64,000 nt of DNA from Oasisia sp. SBJ-2009 (Eukaryota > Annelida > Polychaeta > Sabellida > Siboglinidae): NCBI GenBank assembly GCA_964017155.1, contig OZ024861.1:50527513-50591512 (forward strand), in the 5' to 3' direction. The position numbers were made by a program, and so were the translations under genes. The notes under the pieces were generated by a model. That model worked only from the letters and a program-made list of their open reading frames with translations. It did no database searches and had not been told where the DNA came from. Below are positions 12,401 to 24,400 of this stretch, piece after piece (the stretch's first letter is position 1; the number at the start of each line of letters is the position of its first letter).

Positions 12401-15400
12401 CTGTGGGTGTGTTGTAGATCAATATGACACCTGTCTGTGGGTGTTGTAGGTCAGTATGACACCTGTCTGTGGGTGTGTTGTAGGTCAATATGACACCTGA
12501 CTGTGGGTGTTGTAGGTCTGTATGACACCTGTCTGTGGGTGTGTTGTAGGCCAGTATGACACCTGTCTGTGGGTGTGTTGTAGGTCAGTATGACACCTGT
12601 CTGTGGGTGTGTTGTAGGTCAATATGACACCTGTCTGTGGGTGTTGTAGGTCAGTATGACACCTGTCTGTGGGTGTGTTGTAGGTCAATATGACACCTGT
12701 CTGGGTGTGTTGTAGGTCAGTATGACACCTGTCTGTGGGTGTGTTGTAGGCCAGTATGACACCTGTCTGTGGGTGTGTTGTAGGTCAGTATGACACCTGC
12801 CTGGGTGTGTTGTAGGTCAGTATGACACCTGTCTGTGGGTGTGTTGTAGGTCAGTATGACACCTGTCTGGGTGTGTTGTAGGTCAGTATGACACCTGTCT
12901 GTGGGTGTGTTGTAGGCCAGTATGACACCTGTCTGTGGGTGTGTTGTAGGTCAGTATGACACCTGCCTGGGTGTGTTGTAGGTCAGTATGACACCTGTCT
13001 GTGGGTGTGTTGTAGGTCAGTATGACACCTGTCTGGGTGTGTTGTAGGTCAGTATGACACCTGTCTGTGGGTGTGTTGTAGGTCAGTATGACACCTGTCT
13101 GGGTGTGTTGTAGGTCAGTATGACACCTGTCTGTGGGTGTGTTGTAGGTCAGTATGACACCTGTCTGGGTGTGTTGTAGGTCAGTATGACACCTGTCTGT
13201 GGGTGTGTTGTAGGTCAGTATGACACCTGTCTGTGGGTGTGTTGTAGGTCAGTATGACATCTGTCTGTGGGTGTGTTGTAGGTCAGTATGACACCTGTCT
13301 GTGGGTGTGTTGTAGGTCAATATGACACCTGTCTGGGTGTGTTGTAGGTCAGTATGACACCTGTCTGTGGGTGTGTTGTAGGCCAGTATGACACCTGTCT
13401 GTGGGTGTGTTGTAGGTCAGTATGACACCTGTCTGTGGGTGTGTTGTAGGCCAGTATGACACCTGTCTGTGGGTGTGTTGTAGGTCAGTGTGACACCTGA
13501 CTGTGGGTGTGTTGTAGGTCAGTATGACACCTGTCTGTGGGTGTGTTGTAGGTCAGTGTGACACCTGTCTGTGGGTGTGTTGTAGGTCAATATGACACCT
13601 GTCTGTGGGTGTGTTGTAGGTCAATATGACACCTGTCTGTGGGTGTGTTGTAGGTCAGTGTGACACCTGACTGTGGGTGTGTTGTAGGTCAATATGACAC
13701 CTGTCTGTGGGTGTGTTGTAGGTCAATATGACACCTGTCTGTGGGTGTGTTGTAGGTCAGTGTGACACCTGTCTGTGTGTGTGTTGTAGGTCAGTGTGAC
13801 ACCTGACTGTGGGTGTGTTGTAGGTCAATATGACACCTGTCTGTGGGTGTGTTGTAGGTCAATATGACACCTGTCTGTGGGTGTGTTGTAGGTCAGTGTG
13901 ACACCTGTCTGTGGGTGTGTTGTAGGTCAGTGTGACACCTGTCTGTGGGTGTGTTGTAGGTCAGTATGACACCTGTCTGTGGGTGTGTTGTAGGTCAGTA
14001 TGACAAGTGTCTGGCGGTGCTGCGGGACAGTAACCGAGAGAACATGGAGGCGGTGAGGGCGTCCATCTTCTCCCACCACCAGGTGAGCAAGAAGAACGAA
14101 CTCGTCATCGCCATCATCGACTACGTGTGTCGCCACGAACCGGGCCTCACAGATGACCTTCAGCCGATCCTCACGCGCCTCACGACCTTGAGCAAGACTG
14201 AGAACGCCAAAGTGGCCCTGCGAGCTCGACAGGTGAGACTCAGTCTGTGGGGTGATGTGGAGATGTCAGGGGGTGACATGGAGTGGTCAGGGGTGACGTG
14301 GGGGTATTGGGGGGTCTTATTCTCATGTCTGTTTTGGGGGGCCAACCACGTTAGTGACATGGGTAGTGGACATTAAAATGTAAAACTATTTAATGGTTTT
14401 TAATACCTCACGTTGCATCTCATTGGATTCTACAGACAACGAGCTGTACAATGATATAATTTGTTAAATTGTCTTCAATAGTTCTTGATGAATTGATGAA
14501 TTGTAAACAGACTTGAAGGGGGAGCTTAATAATAATCTTTATTTAGACATGAAGATCTAAACTAAAACTATGGTGACAATAGTAGTTACAAATGATAATG
14601 AATAAATAAAATAAAGTTATATCAGTGTTGTGTGTGCGCAGGTGTTGACACCAGTGTTGTGTGTGTGTGTGCAGGTGTTGATATGAGTGTTGTATGTGTC
14701 CAGGTGTTGACACCAGTGTTGTGTGTGCGCAGGTGTTGACACTAGTGTTGTGTGTGTGCAGGTGTTGATCGCGGCCCACCAGCCTCCCTACGAGTTACGT
14801 CACAACCAGGTGGAGAGCATCTTCCTGTCGGCCATCGACATCTATGGCCACGAGTTCTGTCCCGAGAACCTCCAGGTACGTGTGTGTGACACAGCGGTAG
14901 GCTGAGGGGACACAGCAATAGGCCAAGGGGACATGGCGGTAGGCTGAAGGGACACGGCAGTAGGCCGAGGGGACACGGCAGTAGGCCGAGGGGACATGGC
15001 AGTAGGCTGAGGGGACATGGCAGTAGGCCGAGGGGACACGGCAGTAGGCCAAGGGGACACGGCAGTAGGCCGAGGGGACACGGCAGTAGGCTGAGGGGAC
15101 ACGGCAGTAGGCCGAGGGGACACGGCAGTAGGCCAAGGGGACACAGCAGTAGGCTGAAGGGACACGGCAGTAGGCTGAGGGGACACGGCAGTAGGCCGAG
15201 AGGACATGGCAGTAGGCTGAGGGGACATGGCAGTAGGCTGAGGGGACACAGCAGTAGGCCAAGGGGACATGGCGGTAGGCTGAAGGGACACGGCAATAGG
15301 CCGAGGGGACACGGCAGTAGGCCGAGGGGACACGGCAGTAGGCTGAAGGGACACGGCAGTAGGCTGAGGGGACATGGCAGTAGGCCGAGGGGACACGGCA

Positions 15401-18400
15401 GTAGGCTGAGGGGACACGGCAGTAGGCTGAGGGGACATGGCATTAGGCTGAGGGGACACGGCATTAGGCTGAGGGGACACGGCAGTAGGCTGAGGGGACA
15501 CGGCATTAGGCTGAGGGGACACGGCAGTAGGCTGAAGGGACACCGCAGTAGGCTGAGGGGACACGGCAGTAGGCCGAGGGGACATGGCATTAGGCTGAGG
15601 GGACACGGCAGTAGGCTGAAGGGACATGGCATTAGGCTGAGGGGACACGGCATTAGGCTGAGGGGACACGGCAGTAGGCTGAAGGGACATGGCATTAGGC
15701 TGAGGGGACATGGCAGTAGGCCGAGGGGACACGGCAGTAGGCTGAGGGGACACGGCAGTAGGCTGAGGGGACATGGCATTAGGCTGAGGGGACACGGCAG
15801 TAGGCCGAGGGGACACGGCAGTAGGCTGAGGGGACACGGCAGTAGGCCGAGGGGACAGGCTGAGGGGACACGGCAGTAGGCTGAGGGGACACGGCAGTAG
15901 GCTGAGGGGACACGGCAGTAGGCTGAAGGGACACGGCAGTAGGCCGAGGGGACACGACAGTAGGCCGAGGGGACACGGCATAGACACCAGATAGAAGGGG
16001 ACACGGCATAGACACCAGACAGAAGGGACCACCGGCTTTTAGTGTCTCTTCCGAAAGACACAGGAAATGTGAGGTGAACGAAATTGCCTAAGTTTCGAAA
16101 CGGCGGTAGGTGGGATTGAACCACCGTCTCCTCGATTGACAGTCCGGCGCTCTACCGCGCGACCACCGCTACAGTCTTTGAAGTGTCATTTGTGTTGGTT
16201 CTACAGAAGCTGATCCTGTCGGAGACAGCCATCTACGACGTCCTCCATGACTTCTTCTACCACACAAACAAACTCGTCCGCATGGCTGCTCTTGAGGTGA
16301 GACACCAAACATGTTGCAGTGAACAGTTCCAACTTGTTGTATTCTCACTCTGAACCACCCACATAGCTAATGACGGAAATCAGTAGGAAATACATGTACA
16401 ATACTGATAACAATTACCACTCAAAAAAATGTGGTACATTTTTTATTAGTAATAAAAGGTTTTTTTGCATTGTAAGTGCCTTTGTTATTGATATTATAAG
16501 TTACGAGATGAGACAAGAATATTAATTTATGATAGCCAATGTAGTGACAGTTGTTGACATTTTGACAGGTGTATGTGAGGTGGGCAGTGACAGTTGTTGA
16601 CATTTTGACAGGTGTATGTGAGGTGGGCAGTGACAGTTGTTGACATTTTGACAGGTGTATGTGAGGCGGCCAGTGACAGTTGTTGACATTTTGACAGGTG
16701 TATGTGAGGCCTACAGTGACAGTTGTTGACATTTTGACAGGTGTATGTGAGGCGGGCCTACATTGCCTATGAGCTGAGCTGTCTACAACACTACCAGTTT
16801 GACGGCGGACTTTGTGTTGTCGAATTCATGTTCCTTCTTCCGTCATCCCATCCAAATCGGTAGGTATCCCAAACACCACGTCACTTGTATTCCATTTGGA
16901 AAGTGAGATTTAATATGTGTAACGATGGTGTCAGAAATTAGCAGTGTCAAAATCTGTTATGCCTGTGTAACTTGGTGCTAGTTTCTCTCTTTGTCATGAA
17001 TACCAAATGCTGGGACGATTCAAAATTGGTGTAAACACCTACCTGCATTAACATCTTTAAGTTTTACTTCAACAATTTATTCTACCCACACTATATGGTG
17101 ATGACAAGCCCAACCCCTTTAATGTATAATATATTTTTGATAGTTTGATAACTCATAATTACCATGTGTAAGAATTAGAATTTTTAAAATATGATGTGTG
17201 ATACTATTTGTCTAATCAATCATGGTAGTTGTTGATAAATGATTTAACTAGTAATTCATTTTAAATAACTACATGTATTTCTTGTAATTATGTTTGTTTA
17301 GTATTAGTTAATTTCACTGAATGCACATCAATGAGTTGTGTTTACCAAAGAAAACCAGTTAAAATAGATAATGACATGGAACTAATCATTCAGTAACTAC
17401 TGTGCATTTTGTTTATTCACATTTGTGTGAGATGTGACATGATTTAGATGAATTAACTGCTGTAATTGCAAATGGGTACATTTTCTGACAAAATGTTGAT
17501 ATTTTACTGTTGTGAATTTCTCGTGTGAACTATAATAACTACACATGATAACTCCATGCGTTGGTCCGCGCTGCGTCCTCTACACTGTCGGTTGTGCATT
17601 CGTCCATGTCTTAAAATCCCGGGAGGGTTGTACAGAAACACAGGGTAGAGAATAGGAATAGTGGCAGTAATGGGTAGAGAAACGTTTTTATAGTAGCATA
17701 AATCATGATAATTTATTATGCCTACCACAGAAACTGTGTGTGTGTGTTTGTACCCCTATAATATTTCAGCTATCAGCTACAGCGTCTACATACACACAGT
17801 CATTCTAATATAATATAGTCCTGTTAATTGTATGATTAACAACTTAAGGGTGTCTTTCCCTTCATCACGAGGTGATTACAATTAATACAGTGGAATCTTC
17901 CAGAATTAAGGTCACTAGAACCTCACTATTAAGGTAAGAAGAACCTCACAATTAAGGTCAATAAAACCTCGCTATTAATGTCAGTAGAACCTCACTATTA
18001 AGGTCAGTAGAACCTCGCTATTAAGGTCAGTAGAACCTCACTAAGGTCAGTAGAACCTCACTATTAAGGTCAGTAGAACTTCGCTATTAAGGTCAGTAGA
18101 ACCTCACTATTAAGGTCAGTAGAACCTCACTATTAAGGTCAGTAGAACCTCGCTATTAAGGTCATCTTTGGGCCTGGACAGGGACTTGACTTGAGGTGAT
18201 TGTATTACTAGCGCAACTAATTTCCTATATTCTACTATCACAAAACTAATTTCAACTATCCTGTGGTGGCCTTAATTGTAAGGTTGGTGTATTACCGAGT
18301 TGACCTTAAAGCAAGGTGTATCTGTGTAGGATGTGGTGGTCACTGCTGGGAGCTAAGTGGGCGGGGTCTCCCCTAGTGGAAGTGGGCGGGGTCTCCCCTA

Positions 18401-21400
18401 GTGGAAGTGGGCGGGGTCTCCCCTAGTGGAAGTGGGCGGGGTGTCCCCATGGGAGGTGGCTGGGATTGCCGTCCCGGCGTGTCTTCATGTGTGTGGTTGT
18501 GCCGTCGTTCCCCTCAGACTCAACCAGGCCAAGACGTCCCTGCCCCGCGTCGTCAGTCTCAGCGAGGACCTGGCGGCCGTCGCGATGTCTGACCTGCCGC
18601 AGTGCCAGCGCATGGGGATCATGGTCGCGTTCGGCTCGATCGACGAGTTCAAGGGGTAATTCTTAGCGGCCTGCCTGTGCGTCTGTGTGCGTGTGCGTCT
18701 GTGTGCCTGCTGGGGCGTAGACGAGTGTATCGCTGCCGTGTGCTCGTAGTAATCGTCTTTTGTCGTTTCGTTCGCGTCACCAGCCACTTCGGTCAGATCC
18801 TGATGGGGGACCAGGTGCGATATCAGCAAATGGGGATCATGGTCCCCGTCAACTCACTCGTCGAGTTCGAGTGGTAAGACGCGTCGGTCAGCCGGCCGCG
18901 GCGACCGGCGCCACCTTTTGGCGCCGCGTGACGGCGGCGTGCTGCGGCGTAGTGCTCTACTTATCCGCTCACTTGTCTCTGTGTCCTAACACACGCGTAG
19001 GCGTAGCAGTCTCATTCCCGTAGTTGCCGTAGCGATGGCGTGGCGTGGCATGTTGTGTGTGCCGTCCGTTCATCCGTCCGTCCGTCCGTCTATCCACTGT
19101 GTACATATTTGTGGTTTTGCACGTTGTAGGCTGGTGGATCTATGTATATATGTGTGTATATGGCAGTATCGGCAGGGACATGCATGCATGTGTACATGTT
19201 AGTATGTGCTCGTGCACACATGCATGTACCTAGGTAGGTAGGCTAGTGGTCATGTAATGTAATCACACTTAAAGTGCAGTAAACCGAACAAAATCTAGTC
19301 TCAGCATAGTGTTTGAAGTGAGGGATTGGTGTGTTTGCATACATTGAAGTATCCAGTATAATAACAGATACATTCACAAACATACCAGAGCAAAGCTTTA
19401 AAGACAGACACATCGTCGTTCAGACATCTTTATCTTTCAGTGCAGTACACTAGTAAAGGTCTAGTTATGAAGGTCATTGATCCCTCCTTGTGGCTGCGTC
19501 TCCTCCTGTAGACAACTCATGTTGCTAATATTAGCACAGCCTGCGTTGGAATTCGTAGTTAAAATGAAACCAGTCACAAACCTTCCTTCCGTCTCATTCC
19601 CATTGCCTCTCCATAGCGTCCCACAACAGCCCGGTGTTGTGACACACTTCCCTGCAGGTCAGCGGGTTCCCCGCCTCACAGCTTCGCTGTTGCTAGGCAC
19701 TAGGTGGCACCACTGCCTCAGTCTCGTTCCACTGCACTAGTTGTTGTGAGGTGTTTGTTAGGCAGGGTTTACCGAAGTTGATTAGTCAAACCAATTAGTT
19801 ATACACAGCTACTGGAAGTATATATAACTATCTGTTTCTTAATTAAATGTTTCAATCTTGTGTCAGTTGGCCTTTGGCTGATGTTTGGTGTATGGAGTTA
19901 AGACGTAAAAAGGAAAATGTACAGGCAGTTGTAAAGTTAGAAAATGTGGTAAGTTATTTGCCTGAATCACTGTCTACTGTAGCTAAGTTTTAGACATCTT
20001 CTCGACACCCTTGTCAGTGTCATAATGCTCCTTTCATGGCTGTCATGTGACGTTACTGGTGTTTGTGAGAAGATTATGGCCAGCGATATTCGTGGAATTG
20101 CTGTCATGATGAAACACTAGCAATGTGATGTGATGAAGTGTGGTGTTACAATGCTAACTAGGGTGTCAAGAAGATGTCAAAAAGCGTAATTAGAGTAAAG
20201 AAGGATTCAGAAAGGTCACTTACTAAACCTCTGTATCTGGAAGCAACAGACGCTGCTTTACTATTTTGTTTTGGGTATTTCATAACACATAACTGATGTT
20301 TTGCAAGCTAAAATGACCACACTATTTGGGAATTGCTCTGAATCAGACAAACATAATTATTATCTCATCTTTAGTTGTCCAAACTGCCTTGTGGATTTTA
20401 TGTAATTTATGATAATCCTGAAGTAAATTTGCTATTAATCTTTCATTATGTACAGTACTAAATTTGCCGTTAATTTTATTGGGTCAACTACAGTAGACAT
20501 TTCCAGTTCCTAATCCAGTTTGAACTGGTCAGGTGCACTTGCACATAACTAATTGGTGACTAATCAACGCAATCACTCAGTGCTGTCATCTGCTCTCAAG
20601 CTGTCATCTGCTCTCATGCTGTCATCTGCTCTCAAGCTGTCATCTGCTCTCAAGCTGATATCTGCTCTCATGCTGATATCTGCTCTCAAGCTGTCATCTG
20701 CTCTCGTGTTGTCATCTGCTCTCAAGCTGTCATCTGCTCTCAAGCTGATATCTGCTCTCATGCTGATATCTGCTCTCATGCTGATATCTGCTCTCAAGCT
20801 GTCATCTGCTCTCAAGCTGTCATCTGCTCTCAAGCTGATATCTGCTCTCATGCTGATATCTGCTCTCATGCTGATATCTGCTCTCAAGCTGTCATCTGCT
20901 CTCGTGTTGTCAATGTTAAACCTGTGTGGTCTAATTGAATAAGTAAGTTTTGCTACATGTGTAATACTTCAGCTTGAATAACAGTTATTTTACAATGTCA
21001 ATGTCTGATAAGTATTGGTATTCCAGAATTGTTATAGAGTATATTGTATGATTACAGGAACATTTATTTTATGTTGCTTAAAAAGAGTATAATTCATGTT
21101 GTGAAAAGTGCATCTTTCTGGGAGAGGTTTGACACATTCATGATGTTTATGAATGGAAACATGACAACTGACTATATCGTGTGTTGTCTGTGTGTGTAGC
21201 TACTTTGACGCCATCAGCGAGCGCTTCACGGGAGCGTCAACATTCTGCAAATTGGTCGAGAACAAAAGTGGCTTCGGCAATAACACAAACTGCAAGAAGG
21301 TAACACAACATAGGTCTTTGTGCTGGGTCTAGGGGTGTCACTCCCATAAATGGTGTGTTTGTGTATGCATGCATGTGTGTGTGTAGGGTGTCACTCTTGT

Positions 21401-24400
21401 GTACAGGGTTGTGTCACACCAGTGTGTGGATATGTGTAGAAATGTCAGTCCTGTGTGTAGGGGTGTTACTTCCATTTATGGGTGTATGTGTAGGGGTGTC
21501 ACTCCAGTGCGTGGGTGTATATCTGTATACTGGTGTTACTCCTGTGGGTGTAATGTAGGGGTGTCACTCCTGAGAGTTGGGGAGGGATAAAATATCTTGT
21601 AGAGGGCCAGCACAGCATCGAAGTACTAAACATATATCAAATCCCAGACTAACACACAATTCAGTGTAAGTTCACTTGTGAAAAGTTATCCTAGTTGATT
21701 GTGGTGTCAGAATAATGCCTGAAATGTTCCAGAGAAATATTGTATGTGTATAATGCAACCATTGTAATGGTGTCTGTGGTATGGTGTCAGGTGGTATAAG
21801 TCAACATGTCGGTGGCCTGACAGTGCACCTGGGGCCAGTTTCATAGCGGCTACTAACGACGTCGTAGCAGGCGATAACTCGTCGAAAATATAAAATGTCC
21901 TAAAATTACACTGGTTGCGTTTCATGAGTCTGCTCCATAGTTGCACTTAGCTGCACCATGTATTTAGTAGGCGTAACTTTACGCTGGTTGAAATATTTAC
22001 GGTATGCTCCCGAAGTTGAAAATGTACGGTATGCTCCCGACACGCCCACTCTCATCATTATTATTTTTAATGTATACACTGGATATCCTTTACATTCATC
22101 ATGGCTTCACATTTGCTATACGAACGACAAAGGCACAGCTAGAAAGAATAAAGGATGTTCAGACACAGCACAAATACAGGGATTCCCCATCGCGACGTGA
22201 GGGGGTCAATGCTAGGGCGATTTAGTGGCGCCAATGCTAAATTGGTCTCATGAAACCGGCCGCAAGCTGCATTGACTATTCGCTGTTAGCTACGACCAGT
22301 AGACCGCGCGCGTAAAGTTACACGGCTTCATGAAACTGGGCCCTGGTACATGCATGTGTCAGTAAGTGTCATGTTGACGCGGTTGTTGCTCGTGTCACCA
22401 GAAGCTGTTGGAGGAACCAATCAACATACTGAATGTGGCGATCCGCTGTGACCAGGAACAAGACGATGACGTCATCGCGGCACAGTTCGAGACGTTCTGC
22501 GCTGAGCGGGTACGTCTTGACTTTGTGTTGAAGGTCATTCTCAGATATATGTCATATGTCACGGAGTCCTTGTTGTGATTGAAGGGATTCTGGGTAAAAT
22601 GCAGTAAACACCATTTTTGACATTTTGTTCTCAACCCCAGATAAAACATTACTTACACCCGTCAAGAATACTATAATATTAAGAAGAAGAACAGTTATAA
22701 AGTGCCACAAATCTAGAAATATCCTTTCGGAGACCCTGTACATGAGTATGTATACACGTGTCGTAGAATTATAATATTAAGTTTGTTAATTAAGGTAAAT
22801 AAAATACATAAAATATGTATGACAAGTAATACCAAGGGTAGTAATAAATAATTAAATAAATAAGTTAGCTCAAGATATTTATTAAAATAAATGGTATATT
22901 GATAGTAAAATAATGAGTATGACATTTTGTATAATTAGTGTAAAACATGTAGAAGATAATAAATAGGTAAAACAAAATACAAATTAAATAAACTGACAGT
23001 TTTAATAGGACGGCCCACTCGTCTTGTTTCACTCGTGACCCAAGGAAAGGGGCGCCATCTACAGAAGTGTGCCAGCAACACTGGGCAGCTCAATTTTGAC
23101 AAACGAAACAAAATCTCATGTACACATGTAGATGTACAGCTCATGAAACCAGTTCAAATAATAAAAGTTATTACAAGTGGATGGTTTATGTAACTTGCTA
23201 ACATTTTTATTTCACTATGATAGACAGTGAACCAGCAGCTCGTGTAAACTTACATTACGAGTTGTGCAGGTAATGTTCAGGTGTTTCTCTGTGTCGTTTG
23301 TTCAGTGGTGTTGATGAATATTTCCGTCTGTAGAAACATTACTTGGCCAAGATGGGACTGAGACGCATCACGTTTGTCATCCTCAACAAGGTACTGAGTG
23401 CCCTGGTTCTGTTTACTGCCAGTTTTACATGCAACAGTTTATTGCCAGATTTACACGTCGGTAGTTTATTGCCATTTTAAATATCAGTAGTTTATTGACA
23501 GTTTTACATATCAGTAGTTTATTGACATTTTACATATCAGTAGTTTATTGACAGTTTTACATATCAGTAGTTTATTGACATTTTACATATCAGTAGTTTA
23601 TTGCCATTTTAAATATCAGTAGTTTATTGACAGTTTTACATATCAGTAGTTTATTGACATTTTACATATCAGTAGTTTATTGACATTTTACATATCAGTA
23701 GTTTATTGACATTTTACATATCAGTAGTTTATTGACAGTTTTACATATCAGTAGTTTATTGACATTTTACATATCAGTAGTTTATTGACATTTTACATAT
23801 CAGTAGTTTACTGCCATTTTACATATCAGTAGTTTACTGCCATTTTACATATCAGTAGTTTATTGACATTTTACATATCAGTAGTTTATTGCCATTTTAC
23901 ATATCAGTAGTTTATTGACATTTTACATATCAGTAGTTTACTGCCATTTTACATATCAGTAGTTTACTGCCATTTTACATATCAGTAGTTTATTGACATT
24001 TTACATATCAGTAGTTTATTGCCATTTTACATATCAGTAGTTTATTGACATTTTACATATCAGTAGTTTATTGACATTTTACATATCAGTAGTTTACTGC
24101 CATTTTACATATCAGTAGTTTACTGCCATTTTACATATCAGTAGTTTATTGCCATTTTACATATCAGTAGTTTATTGACATTTTACATATCAGTAGTTTA
24201 TTGACATTTTACATATCAGTAGTTTACTGCCATTTTACATATCAGTAGTTTACTGCCATTTTACATATCAGTAGTTTATTGACATTTTACATATCAGTAG
24301 TTTATTGACATTTTACATATCAGTAGTTTATTGACATTTTACATATCAGTAGTTTATTGACAGTTTTACATATCAGTAGTTTATTGACATTTTACATATC

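Noticed and set aside
12218..13993. A CRISPR-like array of regular repeats
   Set aside because: There are no unique spacers, the units are contiguous, and the host gene is a spliced animal gene. It is a minisatellite.
14742..16124. 460-codon minus-strand ORF rich in [13 protein letters not shown]
   Set aside because: It is the 21-bp repeat of intron 14 read on the antisense strand, overlapping exon 14 of ACC.
16097..16174. A functional tRNA-Asp gene (GTC in the anticodon position)
   Set aside because: The T arm is perfect, but the anticodon and acceptor stems do not pair. Better read as a SINE head or pseudogene.
18345..18440. Internal ACC promoter with GC boxes
   Set aside because: GGGCGGGG recurs only because the unit is tandemly repeated. 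There is no start-site evidence and no following ATG exon in frame with ACC.
19477..19740. A third alternative copy of exon 17 after TCCTCCTGTAG
   Set aside because: The reading [17 protein letters not shown] has no MGIMV motif and no matching donor in the required phase.
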